A stretch of DNA of 64,000 nt from Flavobacteriales bacterium (GTDB taxonomy: Bacteria > Bacteroidota > Bacteroidia > Flavobacteriales_F > PHOS-HE28): NCBI GenBank assembly GCA_016716605.1, contig JADJWA010000001.1:1860001-1924000 (forward strand), read 5' to 3'. A program made the translations under genes and the position numbers. The number at the start of each line of letters is the position of its first letter. Position 1 is the stretch's first letter. This document shows positions 16,901 through 27,400 of this stretch, one piece after another. A model generated the notes under the pieces. It was not told where the DNA came from. It ran no database searches and saw nothing but the letters and a program-made list of their open reading frames with translations.

Positions 16901-19900
16901 ATGAGGACTTCGAGGACCATACGAACCGCCGCTTTCGCGGCAAGCCTAGCCGCGTGGTGCGGCTGGGGCAGAGTGGAGGTGAGGGGGCAGGCCGATGCGT
17001 GGATAATAGGAAACACTTGGGCGCGCATGGAGGGTGTGCAATCGGGCTCGTCCATTGCGCTAGTCGCGCTTCCGACACCGGGCGGGGCGTATGGATACGC
17101 TGGCGCCATGCCGACCCGCTCTCAGCACATCCGGACCAACGGCGCTGGCCAAATCATCTTCTTCGCTGTCGACGGGCGATTGTACGATGGGGATGGGTTC
17201 CTGATTGCCGATGAACGGGCACCAGGATGCCAGCAGTGCTTGGAGCAGGGCACCATGGAATTCGTAAGCATTCCGATTCCTGGTCACTGCGACCTGTATT
17301 ATTTGTTTTCCGCACGAGCGAGGACACAGTTCACGGAAGGCTTTGTACAGATGTCTATCCTAGACATGGGCGAGGACAATACTGCGTACAGCAACGCACC
17401 ACCAGGTACATGCAACTCCCGCAAGGGTAGGTTACTGGAGCTCAGCGAAGAGGTCTGGAACCTGCACCCCGAACTCGACGTTTGGGCAGGATTGGGATAT
17501 ATCTGGGAGAACACGGATGTCCCGGTGCAGCTTCAGGTTCCAACCAGCTTGTACGTGAGCCGGCTGAGTCAAGAGGAATATGGCAAGAGCCAATCGCCTA
17601 TTCTGCGTGTGGTTCAGGGGCAGAATCCTGGGGAACCAACGCTGCTGTTCGCCATCATGACCACGCAAGTGTATGTGTACAGCATCACCAGCCAAGGAAT
17701 CACACGCGTTAACACCGTAGCCGCTGGCGCGCTGGGGCCGAACGCATTCGGCCAAATGCCCCTGTGGTTTCCTTACGACGCGGATTGGACTGACAAGCAG
17801 TACAAGTACGACGCGGACGCTAGACGGCTTCCCGATGGGTCAATTCGCTTGGCCATCACTGCGAACTATGGAATGTATGCCTTGCCAGCAGTGGACGAGA
17901 CCTATAACCTGCTCACGCTCCGTTTCACGGCTGGCACCGGGATGTGGATACCCGGCAGCACTGAGGGTTATCGTATCCACCCACCACCCAATGGCTGCAA
18001 TGGCACTGCTCCTGGCATCAGTCAACCCGGCTTAGTAGGGTGCTCTATCGCATCATCAGGAGGTGAGATCCTTGTTTCCGGGGAAGCTACTGATGATTGC
18101 TCGAATTGGTACCCGTACATCGCACGGCAGGTGCTCAGTGGCGGTCCCTTGGTGGACCTGACGGCAGCAATACCGGGAGCAAGCGCCTATGTGCGTTCAC
18201 GGTTCTATCGCAATCGCGTGCCTGGCTCCAGCCAAGAAGGCGTTTATGTACCGCACGGTTCGGGGGTGCTGCTGCTGACAAACTGGGAGGGATCCACGAC
18301 AGCGGGTGTCCAGACGGCCCCACTGATCGGTGCCCAACCGCCGGTATTCGCCGGTGGTAACCTATCCTATTACATGCCCCGCTTTCTCAATACGGCAGTG
18401 GAAGGCGACACCCACCTCTCGGTCGGCAACCAGGCAACCTGCTGCTCGTACTTCCAGACCGTGCCCGGCGCAGTTGCCGGCGGCTTCACGCGCACCGCGG
18501 GCCAGAGCAACTGGAACGGTGCCAGCAATGAAGCACAGCCTGGCAGCAATGAGGTAGTCTTCAACTGCGATGTGGTGGTGGAGCCCGGCGGGCGCCTCTT
18601 CGCCAGCAACATGACCTGGCGCTTCACCAACAACGCCAAGGTGATCGTGAAGCCCGGCGGCTATTTGGACCTGAACAACTGCACGCTGACCGGCACGGCC
18701 TGCTATCAGTCGCGCTGGCCGGGCGTGGAGGTCTGGGGCAATGCCTTCTACACCCAGATCAGCACGGGCACTTACCAGATCCCAACCTATCAGGGCAAGC
18801 TCAATGCGGTGAATACCACCATTGAGAATGCGCAGATTGGTGTGCTGTTGAGCCGCCGCGCGGCACAGACCGGCCTCCAGGCTTCGCCCTACGAGGGCGG
18901 TGGCGTGGTGCTCATGAACGGCGGAACCGTGCGCAATTGCGAGCGCGGCGTGGACTTCCGCCAGTACCCGTGGTCCTGGAGCACCGGTGGCCCCTTGGCC
19001 GCGCCCAACCAGAGCCGCTTCACGCGCACCAATTTCCACCTGTCGCAGCCACAGGGCGGGGTCTTCACCTTCACGGCCCACGCCCGGCTCGATCGCGTGA
19101 ACGGCATCCAGTTCAAGCAGTGCACCTTCAAGAACACCGTGGCCGATGCCTGGTACGCCTCGGGCTCCAACCCGCTTGGCAGCATGGGCCTCGGCTACGG
19201 CATCGAGAGCTACGAGAGCGAGTTCAAGGTGTGGCCCGGCTGCAATGCCATCATCGGCGCGGGCCAGGACTGCCCCGCCGCCAACGTGCTGCCCACCGTG
19301 TTCGAGGGCCTCGACCACGGCATACACGCCCTGGGCGGCCCCAACGTCCTGCGCAACTTCACCGTGGACCGCGCCACCTTCAGCAAGAACATCTGCGGGG
19401 TGTACAGCAGCGGGGTGCTCAACTTCGTGGCGAAGCGCAACAATTTCTCGCTGGGGAATAGGAATGTGCCGCCTACGAATCCTATCGAGAATCCTTGGTG
19501 GGCCTTGCATCACCGCGGCATATACAGCTTCAGCGGCTACGGCTTCATCGTAGAGGACAATACGCTGGTGCAAGCGGGCACCAACCCCACCGAGGGCATC
19601 GTGATCGGCCTGAGCCGCGACCACAACGACATGGTGTTCCGCAACAGCGCCACCAATTTGGAGCGCGGCTACATCGGCGAAGGGCAGTGCGTGGACCTGG
19701 ATGAGCGTGCCGTGAAGGGCCTGCACTTCCAATGCAACCAGAACACGGATAACACCACGAACTTCTGGAGCAGGTTCGTAAGCGGTTGCGGCTCACCCGA
19801 GAACCAGTCTATACGCACCAACCAGGGCCGCTCGAACCGCCCGGCGGACAACACCTTCGATCAGGAGCCGGGCCGCATCGACTTCGCTAATGACCATTGC

Positions 19901-21223
19901 GCGAACAACCACATCAGCTATTGGTGGGCGAGTCCAGATGTGCCATACAAGCCCATCTACGTGAGTGTCGATCCCACTACAGGCGCCTGTGTTACAGAGA
20001 GCAACGAGGTGAACGGCGTGCTGATCACACGTCCCGCGAACAACTGCGCAAGCCGACTGGTGCGCGTGGCAGGGCCCACCATCGGCATCGTGGAATTGGA
20101 GCAGAGTGTGGCCGATGAGAAGCTGGCATACGGCAATGCCCGATACCTCTACCAGCAGCTCATCGATGGCGGCAACCGGGACGAGGTGCTCACCGAGATC
20201 ATGACCAGCTGGCCCCAGGATGCCTGGGACCTCCGCGCCTATCTGCTCAGCAAGAGCCCCTTCTTGACGGTGGAGGTGCTGAAGGACGTGGTGAACAAGG
20301 TCGGCTTCCCCATGGCCATGAAGGCGGAGGTGTGCATCGCCAACCCCGATGCCACCAAGAAGGAGGGCTTCATCAAATGGCTGGAATTCGAGGCCATGTA
20401 TCCCATGACGCCGAGCATGGTCGCCAGCATCGTGGCCAGTTGGGAAGCGAAGACCTTCCGCACCCAGCTGGAGAACACCCTGGCCGACCACCACACCGAG
20501 ATGACCCAGGCCGCCAACCTCTGGCTGGAAGAGCTCAGCAAGGACAGCATCAACGACCCGCTTGACAGCTTGCGGATGGTGTGGCAGCAGGTGCGCAGCC
20601 AAGGGGCACGCTATGCCGAGGCGATCAGCTACATGCAGGTGGGCGAATGGCAGGCGGCGCGTACCGTGGTGGAGAACATCCCGCAGGAGCATGTAATGAA
20701 GGGCGATGAGATGGGCGAGCGCGGCCGCATGCTGGCGCTGATCGACCTGATGGAAACCGTGGCAGCGGACAACCGTGCAGAAGATGAACTGACCGTAGCG
20801 GAACAGGATGCCTTGGAAGCCCAGATGGGCCCTTACGCCGACCGCCCTGCGGTATGGGCGCAGAACCTGCTCTGCTTCCACTACGGCCGCTGCACGCCGC
20901 CGGTAACGGGAGGGGAGAACGCGCCGAAGAGCGCACGTGAGGTCCGCAAGCCGTTCCTCGCGGATGAGCAACCCGTTCTGGTGGTGTTGCCCAACCCAGC
21001 CACTACCTGGGCTACATTTGACTACACCCTGCCCATGGAACCGCAGAACGCCTGGATCACGATCATGGATGCCCAAGGGCGCAGCATGGAGCGCCTGGCG
21101 GTGAAGCAAGCTGCGGGGCAACTGGTGTGGGACACGCGCGAAGTGGCGCCTGGCCTCTACCATGTGGAGCTCGTGGTGAACGGCCAGCGTATGCAGACCG
21201 AGAAACTGATCGTGAAGCCCTAG
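16901..21223 (+). CDS. Large T9SS cargo protein with beta-helix region
   Basis: 1440 residues. A signal peptide (IRTAAFAASLAAWCGWG region) starts it. Residues about 30-480 are a beta-rich domain of unknown function. From about 550 the sequence resembles right-handed beta-helix proteins (DVVVEPGGRLFASNMTW, AKVIVKPGGYLDLNNCTLTG, repeated Asn-rich turns) to about 1010. Residues 1060-1330 are helical and charged. A T9SS sorting domain closes it (VVLPNPATTWATFDYTLP...GLYHVELVVNGQRMQTEKL). The first 1.5 kb looks less GC-rich than the rest, suggesting a chimera. It heads the accessory island; the next gene starts on the base after its stop. Confidence 0.82.
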   Translation: MRTSRTIRTAAFAASLAAWCGWGRVEVRGQADAWIIGNTWARMEGVQSGSSIALVALPTPGGAYGYAGAMPTRSQHIRTNGAGQIIFFAVDGRLYDGDGFLIADERAPGCQQCLEQGTMEFVSIPIPGHCDLYYLFSARARTQFTEGFVQMSILDMGEDNTAYSNAPPGTCNSRKGRLLELSEEVWNLHPELDVWAGLGYIWENTDVPVQLQVPTSLYVSRLSQEEYGKSQSPILRVVQGQNPGEPTLLFAIMTTQVYVYSITSQGITRVNTVAAGALGPNAFGQMPLWFPYDADWTDKQYKYDADARRLPDGSIRLAITANYGMYALPAVDETYNLLTLRFTAGTGMWIPGSTEGYRIHPPPNGCNGTAPGISQPGLVGCSIASSGGEILVSGEATDDCSNWYPYIARQVLSGGPLVDLTAAIPGASAYVRSRFYRNRVPGSSQEGVYVPHGSGVLLLTNWEGSTTAGVQTAPLIGAQPPVFAGGNLSYYMPRFLNTAVEGDTHLSVGNQATCCSYFQTVPGAVAGGFTRTAGQSNWNGASNEAQPGSNEVVFNCDVVVEPGGRLFASNMTWRFTNNAKVIVKPGGYLDLNNCTLTGTACYQSRWPGVEVWGNAFYTQISTGTYQIPTYQGKLNAVNTTIENAQIGVLLSRRAAQTGLQASPYEGGGVVLMNGGTVRNCERGVDFRQYPWSWSTGGPLAAPNQSRFTRTNFHLSQPQGGVFTFTAHARLDRVNGIQFKQCTFKNTVADAWYASGSNPLGSMGLGYGIESYESEFKVWPGCNAIIGAGQDCPAANVLPTVFEGLDHGIHALGGPNVLRNFTVDRATFSKNICGVYSSGVLNFVAKRNNFSLGNRNVPPTNPIENPWWALHHRGIYSFSGYGFIVEDNTLVQAGTNPTEGIVIGLSRDHNDMVFRNSATNLERGYIGEGQCVDLDERAVKGLHFQCNQNTDNTTNFWSRFVSGCGSPENQSIRTNQGRSNRPADNTFDQEPGRIDFANDHCANNHISYWWASPDVPYKPIYVSVDPTTGACVTESNEVNGVLITRPANNCASRLVRVAGPTIGIVELEQSVADEKLAYGNARYLYQQLIDGGNRDEVLTEIMTSWPQDAWDLRAYLLSKSPFLTVEVLKDVVNKVGFPMAMKAEVCIANPDATKKEGFIKWLEFEAMYPMTPSMVASIVASWEAKTFRTQLENTLADHHTEMTQAANLWLEELSKDSINDPLDSLRMVWQQVRSQGARYAEAISYMQVGEWQAARTVVENIPQEHVMKGDEMGERGRMLALIDLMETVAADNRAEDELTVAEQDALEAQMGPYADRPAVWAQNLLCFHYGRCTPPVTGGENAPKSAREVRKPFLADEQPVLVVLPNPATTWATFDYTLPMEPQNAWITIMDAQGRSMERLAVKQAAGQLVWDTREVAPGLYHVELVVNGQRMQTEKLIVKP
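21086..21223 (+). repeat. Sorting-domain repeat, copy 1 (within the large cargo gene)
   Basis: These 138 bases, encoding the end of the T9SS sorting domain from MERLAVKQ to the stop, recur at 22740-22877 with only two differences seen by eye. In both places the stop codon is directly followed by the ATG of a delta-60-repeat gene. Confidence 0.9.
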
Positions 21224-22711
21224 ATGCGAAGTGCATTGCACAGCGTGAAACTGGTGGCGGCCCTTGTGGCCGCCACCAGCGCTGCTGCACAGCAGCCATT
21301 CGACCTGGACCCGAGCTTTGAGACACAATTGATCCAGGAGTACGTCTCGTCGGCGCTGGTCGTGGAGGACGGTAAGCTGCTCGTGTCCGGGAGAATCGTG
21401 TTCCAGGGCAATAGCACGTTTATTCCGAATGCTGGCGCCCTATTGAACGCCGATGGCTCTCGAGATCTGCTTTTCCAGGAGTATCCTGAAATGAGTGGTC
21501 GTATTACTTTGTTCGGTGCTCAATTTTATTGCTCTGGTGGTCAAACAGTGAGGCGGCTGAACATGGATGGGACCGTTGATCCATCCTTTATTCACATGAA
21601 TGCGGGTCCCTACTTCAGTTCACTTCAGGGCGGCGACTACCATGTATTCCCCGATGGTCGTGTGCTGATGACCGGCACGCACCAATTGAACGACCCGGCG
21701 CGCGGCTATGTGGGCTACTACCGCCTGATCTGGTTCAGCAACACGGGCTACTTGGACACCACGCGTGTTCATCGGCAGGCGAACGCGAATATCTCGCTGA
21801 TAAGAGAGGAGCTGAATGGGCGTTTCCTGTGCAGCGGGACGATGACCTCTTACGAAGGTTCGCCGGTGTCGGTGGTCTTCCGCATAGAGACGGATGGAAG
21901 CTTGGACCCCACGTACAGCTCACCTATTCAGAGCATACCTACAACTTCCGGTGGTTTCAGGAACGTGGTGGAGATCGAACCCTTGTCAGATGGGCGTGCG
22001 CTTGTGGGCGGGTTCTGGCACTTGGCGGGCGGCAACGATACCATCGCCGTGATGCGTTTGATGCCAGATGGCTCCCAGGACGCCACCTTCGATCCCGTCC
22101 CGGTTAGTGCCTCAGGCGCATTCACCAATTGGATCTTCCCGCAATGCATGGACATCCTACCGCTCCCCGATGGCCGCATGATCATCACGGGCAACTTCGA
22201 CCATGTGCGCGGGGTGCCACGCGGTGGCATTGCCCTGATCAACGCGGACGGCAGCCTGAGCGACGACTACTTTGCTGGCCCTGGCTGCGGCGATTATTCG
22301 GGCATCGAGGTGAACTACCGGTACATAGCGGGCATCGTCCCCGCGCCCAACGGCGAATACTACATACACGGCGCATACGTGGGCTACGACGACGGCACCA
22401 ACAACTACCCGCAGCAGGCCTTTGTGAGCCGTTTGCATGGGTTGAATGTTGGCATAGGTGAGCGCGCACCAATTCACGTCGAAGTCTTCCCCAATCCCAG
22501 CGTGGGGCATGTCACTATACAACTGGACCGCTGCACCGGTGCTGAGGAATTGGAGGTGTGCGATGCGCTAGGCCGCATGGTATTGCAGCAGCGCATCACC
22601 GGGGCCAGCATGGTGTTGGACCTTTCGCAACAGGCCGATGGGCTATACACATTGGCGGTTCGGAGCAAGGGGCGCGCACCGGTGGTGCAGCGGGTGGTCA
22701 TTCAGCATTGA
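21224..22711 (+). CDS. T9SS-exported delta-60-repeat protein, copy 1
   Basis: 495 residues; the ATG follows the previous stop without a gap. Signal peptide VKLVAALVAATSAAAQ. The body shows repeated delta-60-type units (LNMDGTVDPSF, RIETDGSLDPTYSSP, RLMPDGSQDATFDP, LINADGSLSDDYFAGPG), a beta-propeller-like repeat of about 55-60 residues found in secreted proteins. The C-terminus is a T9SS sorting domain (VFPNPSVGHVTIQLD...GLYTLAVRSKG). It is a close paralogue of the gene at 22878; signal peptide and final third are nearly identical, the middle diverges. Function unknown. Confidence 0.85.
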   Translation: MRSALHSVKLVAALVAATSAAAQQPFDLDPSFETQLIQEYVSSALVVEDGKLLVSGRIVFQGNSTFIPNAGALLNADGSRDLLFQEYPEMSGRITLFGAQFYCSGGQTVRRLNMDGTVDPSFIHMNAGPYFSSLQGGDYHVFPDGRVLMTGTHQLNDPARGYVGYYRLIWFSNTGYLDTTRVHRQANANISLIREELNGRFLCSGTMTSYEGSPVSVVFRIETDGSLDPTYSSPIQSIPTTSGGFRNVVEIEPLSDGRALVGGFWHLAGGNDTIAVMRLMPDGSQDATFDPVPVSASGAFTNWIFPQCMDILPLPDGRMIITGNFDHVRGVPRGGIALINADGSLSDDYFAGPGCGDYSGIEVNYRYIAGIVPAPNGEYYIHGAYVGYDDGTNNYPQQAFVSRLHGLNVGIGERAPIHVEVFPNPSVGHVTIQLDRCTGAEELEVCDALGRMVLQQRITGASMVLDLSQQADGLYTLAVRSKGRAPVVQRVVIQH

Positions 22712-22877
22712 TCATGATGACCCAAGCCGCCATAGGATCATGGAGCGCCTGGCGGTGAAGCAAGCTGCCGGGCAACTGGTGTGGGACACGCGCGAAGTGG
22801 CGCCTGGCCTCTACCATGTGGAGCTCGTGGTCAACGGCCAGCGTATGCAGACCGAGAAACTGATCGTGAAGCCCTAG
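22712..22877 (+). pseudogene. Orphan T9SS sorting-domain remnant (repeat copy 2)
   Basis: This segment aligns with the last 163 bases of the large cargo gene, starting at gatcatg shared with 21061. The first part carries small insertions that break the frame; the last 138 bases (22740-22877) match 21086-21223 with two differences. It encodes MERLAVKQ...TEKLIVKP and stop but has no signal peptide or cargo, so it is a leftover of tandem duplication. Confidence 0.85.
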
Positions 22878-24338
22878 ATGCGCAACACGCTGTACAGCAC
22901 AAAACTGGTGGCGGCCCTGGTGGCCGCCACCAGTGCTGCTGCACAGCAACCGTTCGAACTTGACCAGAGTTTCCAGACCCAGTTGATCCAGGAGTATGTC
23001 TCGTCCGCCTTGGTCATGGAGGATGGTAATCTGGTGGTCTCGGGCAAGATGGTCTTTGAGGGCAATAGCACATTTATACCGAATTATGGTGCCCGCCTCA
23101 ACTGGGATGGAAGTCGAGATATGGGCTTCGCAGAATACCCAGGCATGGGTGGTAGACTCACTCGGTGGAGCGATAAAATATACTCTGGGGGGCAGGAAGT
23201 GATTCGATCGAACTTGGACGGCACGGTCGACCAGTCTTTCGGTCCGATGTACGAGAGCCTCTACTTCAGTTCCTTGCAAGGCGGCGACTACCATGTGTTC
23301 CCAGATGGTCGTGTGCTGATGACCGGCACGCACCTGCTGGACGATACGGCGAGGGGCTTCGTAGGACCCTACCGCTTGATCTGGTTCAGCAACACGGGCT
23401 ACTTGGATACCACGCGGGTGCATCGGCAGGCGAATGGGAGCATATTGGCCATCACCGAGGATGCACAAGGCCGTTTCCTGCTGAGCGGCTTTGTCAGTTC
23501 CTACGAAGGGCAATCGGTCGGGCGGATCTTCCGCGCATTGCCCGATGGCGCCTTCGACCCCAGCTTTGTCGCGCCATTGGATCCCTTCGGCTATTCGTTC
23601 AAGTTACAGGAGCTGGGCGACGGCCGGATACTTGGGGTGGGTCGCTACAAGATCACTGGCGTGAGCGACACGCTGGGCGTGGTGCGCTTGATGGCTGATG
23701 GTTCGTTGGATCCCTCGTTCACCCCAGTGCGCATCAGCATGCAGGATGGCCCGCCTGGCTTGGTGCCCAACGTGCAAGACGCGCACATCCTTGCCGATGG
23801 CCGTATGATCATCGGTGGCCGCTTCGACCACGTCAATGGCGTCGCACGCGGGGCGATCGCTCTGCTCAACGCGGACGGGAGCCTGAGCGCCGACTACTTT
23901 ACCGGCCCTGGCTGCGGCGATTATACGGGCATCGAGGTGAACTACCGGTACATAGCGGGCATCGTCCCCGCGCCCAACGGCGAATACTACATACACGGCG
24001 CATACGTGGGTTATGGCGACGGCACCAACAACTACCCGCAGCAGGCATTCGTGAGCCGGTTGCATGGGTTGAATGTTGGCATAGGTGAGCGGGAACCAAT
24101 TCATGTCGAGGTCTTCCCCAACCCAAGCACGGGCCAGTTCACCATTCAACTGGATCGCTATTCCGGTGGCGAAGAGGTGGAAGTGCGCGATGCCCTTGGC
24201 CGCATGGTGATGCAGCAGCGTATAAGCGGTGCCAGCATGGTATTGAACCTCTCGCGGCATGCCGAAGGGCTGTACACGGTGGCAGTGCGGAGCAAGGCGC
24301 ATGTGCCGGTGGTGCAGCGGGTGGTCATTCAGCATTGA
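22878..24338 (+). CDS. T9SS-exported delta-60-repeat protein, copy 2
   Basis: 486 residues, paralogue of the preceding delta-60 gene. Signal peptide TKLVAALVAATSAAAQ, delta-60 units (SNLDGTVDQSFGP, RALPDGAFDPSFVAP, RLMADGSLDPSFTPV, LLNADGSLSADYFTGPG) and a T9SS sorting domain (VFPNPSTGQFTIQLD...GLYTVAVRSKA). Its ATG directly follows the stop of the orphan sorting-domain remnant, repeating the arrangement at 21221-21226. About 225 bases near the end (23866-24091) are almost identical to 22236-22461 of copy 1, pointing to recent duplication or gene conversion. Confidence 0.85.
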   Translation: MRNTLYSTKLVAALVAATSAAAQQPFELDQSFQTQLIQEYVSSALVMEDGNLVVSGKMVFEGNSTFIPNYGARLNWDGSRDMGFAEYPGMGGRLTRWSDKIYSGGQEVIRSNLDGTVDQSFGPMYESLYFSSLQGGDYHVFPDGRVLMTGTHLLDDTARGFVGPYRLIWFSNTGYLDTTRVHRQANGSILAITEDAQGRFLLSGFVSSYEGQSVGRIFRALPDGAFDPSFVAPLDPFGYSFKLQELGDGRILGVGRYKITGVSDTLGVVRLMADGSLDPSFTPVRISMQDGPPGLVPNVQDAHILADGRMIIGGRFDHVNGVARGAIALLNADGSLSADYFTGPGCGDYTGIEVNYRYIAGIVPAPNGEYYIHGAYVGYGDGTNNYPQQAFVSRLHGLNVGIGEREPIHVEVFPNPSTGQFTIQLDRYSGGEEVEVRDALGRMVMQQRISGASMVLNLSRHAEGLYTVAVRSKAHVPVVQRVVIQH

Positions 24339-24340
24339 TC

Positions 24341-24424
24341 ATGATGACCCAAGCCGCGCGCAAAGTGGTGGAGAATATCCCTCAGGAGCACGAGCTCATG
24401 GACGACGAGATGGGTGCGTTGTAG
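24341..24424 (+). pseudogene. Remnant of a large-cargo-type gene
   Basis: A 27-codon frame after copy 2. The first 18 bases (atgatgacccaagccgcg) repeat those after copy 1 except the last base. The rest encodes KVVENIPQEHELMDDEMG, homologous to TVVENIPQEHVMKGDEMG of the large cargo protein (bases about 20665-20718), but with different codons, so it derives from a paralogue rather than a fresh copy. Confidence 0.7.
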
Positions 24425-24478
24425 TTGCAGCCCATGCGTCGGCGACCTGTCAATGCGTGGTTCCGTGAGAATGGCCGA

Positions 24479-27400
24479 TCACACCCCTTTCCCGTGGCAC
24501 TGCTTGTACTTCTTGCCGCTTCCGCAGGGGCAAGGGTCGTTGCGGCCGGGCTCCTTCTCCACGCGAACGGGCGCAATGGGCTGACGTGGTCCTTGCGGGG
24601 GCATGGGGCCTCGCGGTCCTTGGCCGCCGGAAGGCGAAGGGGCTGTTTGCCGGGATGCGCTTGATTGAGCCGTATCGGAGCGGCTGGTCTGCAAGCGTTG
24701 TTGCGGCGCGCGTGGCGCTTGGGCTTCCTGTACCTGCGGCTGTGCACTGGGCAGTCCGGCGCGGGCGAGGAAGCCGGTCACCTCGCCGTTGATGCGCTCC
24801 ATCATGGCCTTGAAGAGGTTGAAGCTCTCCAGCTTGTAGATCAGCAGCGGGTCCTTCTGCTCCAGTGCGGCGTTCTGCACGCTGCGCCGCAGCTCGTCCA
24901 TCTCGCGCAGGTGCTCCTTCCACTCGTTGTCGATGATGGCCAGCGTGATGTACTTCTCAATGCTGTTGCCCAGCTCGCGCCCTTCGCTCTTGTAGCATTT
25001 CTGCAGGTGCGCCACCACTTGCATGGTCTTGAGGCCGTCGGTGATGGGCACTACGATGTTCTCGTACTGCGCGCCCTGGTTCAGGAACACATCGGTGATC
25101 ACGGGCATGGCCTGAGCGGCCGTGCGCGCCATGTGGCGGTCGTAGGTGGCCATTACCGCCTCGAAGGTCTTGTCCACCACATCGTCGGACTTCAGGCGCT
25201 TGAATCCTTCCGCGTCCACCGCGCTCTCAGCGCTGAATTTCCGGAAGAGCTCGAACTGGAAGCCCTCGAAGTCACCGGTGGGGTGGAATTCGGCCACGGT
25301 GCCGCTCACCACATCGTGGAACATGTTGAGGATGTCGAGCTTCAGCCGTTCGCCGAAGAGCGCATTGTGCCGGCGCTTGTAGATCACCGTGCGCTGGCTG
25401 TTCATCACATCGTCGTACTCCAGCAGGCGCTTGCGGATGCCGAAGTTGTTCTCTTCCACCTTCTTCTGCGCGCGCTCGATGCTGCGCGTGACCATCCCTG
25501 CCTGGATCACCTCGCCTTCCTTGAGGCCCATGGTGTCCATGATCTTGGCGATGCGCTCGCTGTTGAAGAGGCGCATGAGGTCATCCTCGAGGCTCACGTA
25601 GAACTGCGAGCTGCCGGGATCGCCCTGGCGGCCGGCGCGGCCGCGCAGCTGGCGGTCCACGCGGCGGCTCTCGTGCTTCTCGGTGCCGATGATGGCCAAG
25701 CCGCCCGCTTCCTTCACGCCGGGCCCGAGCTTGATGTCGGTGCCGCGGCCCGCCATGTTGGTGGCGATGGTCACCGTGCCGGCCATGCCCGCGTTGGCCA
25801 CGATCTCGGCCTCGCGCTGGTGCTGCTTGGCGTTGAGCACCTGGTGCGGGATCTTGCGCATGGTGAGCATCTTGCTCATCAGCTCGCTCACCTCCACGCT
25901 GGTGGTGCCCACGAGCACGGGCCGGTTGGCGTTGCGCAGAGCGTCGATCTCCTCGATCACCGCATTGTATTTCTCGCGCTTGGTCTTGAAGACCATGTCC
26001 TCGTTGTCCTTTCGGATCACCGGCCGGTTGGTGGGGATCACCATCACGTCCAGCTTGTAGATGTCCCACAGCTCCTGCGCCTCGGTCTCGGCGGTGCCCG
26101 TCATGCCGGCGAGCTTGTGGTACATGCGGAAGTAGTTCTGCAGGGTGATGGTGGCGTAGGTCTGCGTGGCGGCCTCCACCTTCACCTTCTCCTTGCTCTC
26201 GATGGCTTGGTGCAGGCCATCGCTGTATCGGCGCCCTTCGAGGATGCGGCCCGTCTGCTCGTCCACGATCTTCACCTTGCCATCCATCACCACGTACTCC
26301 ACGTCCTTCTCATAGAGGGCGTAGGCGCGGATCAGCTGGTTCACGGTGTGGATGCGCTCGCTCTTCACGCCGAAGTCGCGCAGCAGCTCATCCTTCCGGC
26401 GGGCCTTCTCTTCGATCGGCGCGCCGCTCTTCTCGATCTCGGCGATGGTGCTGCCCACGTCGGGCATGATGAAGAATGAGGGGTCATTCACATCGCCGCT
26501 GATGAGGTCAACGCCCTTCTCGCACAGCTCGATGCCGTGCTGCTTCTCGTCGATGGTGAAGTACAGCTCCGCATCCACCTTGGGCATGTCCTTGCCCTGG
26601 TCCTGCAGGTAGTTGTTCTCTGTCTTCTGCAGGTGCGCCCGCACACCGGTCTCGCTCAGGTACTTGATCAGTGCGCTGTTCTTCGGAAGGCCGCGGTAGG
26701 CACGCAGCAAGGCCATGCCGCCCTTCTCGAGCTGCTCCTTGGTGGTGCTGCCATCGGCCAGGCCCTTGAGGTTCTCCTTCGCTTCGGTGAGCAGCTTGGT
26801 GACGAGCTGCCGCTGTGCGCTGTAGAGGCGTTCCACGCGCGGCTTGTACTCATCGAATTGGTGGATCTCGCCCTTCGGCGTGGGGCCGCTGATGATGAGC
26901 GGCGTGCGCGCGTCGTCCACGAGCACGCTGTCCACCTCATCGACGATGGCGAAGTTGTGCTTGCGCTGCACCAAGGCATTCGGCGCGTGCGCCATGTTGT
27001 CGCGCAGGTAGTCGAATCCGAATTCGTTGTTGGTGCCGTACGTGATGTCGGCCAGGTAGGCGTTGCGGCGATCGGGGCTGTTGGGCTGGTGCTTGTCGAT
27101 GCAGTCCACGCGAAGGCCGTGGAACTCGTGGATGGGACCCATCCACTCAGCATCGCGCTTGGCCAGGTAGTCGTTCACGGTGACCAGGTGCACGCCGCGG
27201 CCGGGCAGCGCGTTGAGGAAGACCGGCAGGGTGCTCACCAGCGTCTTGCCCTCACCCGTTCCCATTTCGGCGATGCGGCCCTTGTGCAGCGCCACGCCGC
27301 CGATGAGCTGCACATCATAGTGCACCATCTCCCAGGTGATGCGGTTGCCGGCCGCGATCCAGGAATTGCTCCAAATGGCTTCATCGCCTTCGATGCGGAT

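Noticed and set aside
18362..19732. Minus-strand 456-residue frame opposite the large cargo gene
   Set aside because: Antisense shadow in the GC-rich part of that gene.
22712..22877. A real small gene encoding a lone sorting domain
   Set aside because: No signal peptide, and the block is near identical to the end of the neighbouring cargo gene, so it is better read as a remnant.
21061..24424. Insertion sequence or transposon as the cause of the duplications
   Set aside because: No transposase, terminal inverted repeats or target-site duplications were seen; recombination between homologous ends explains it.
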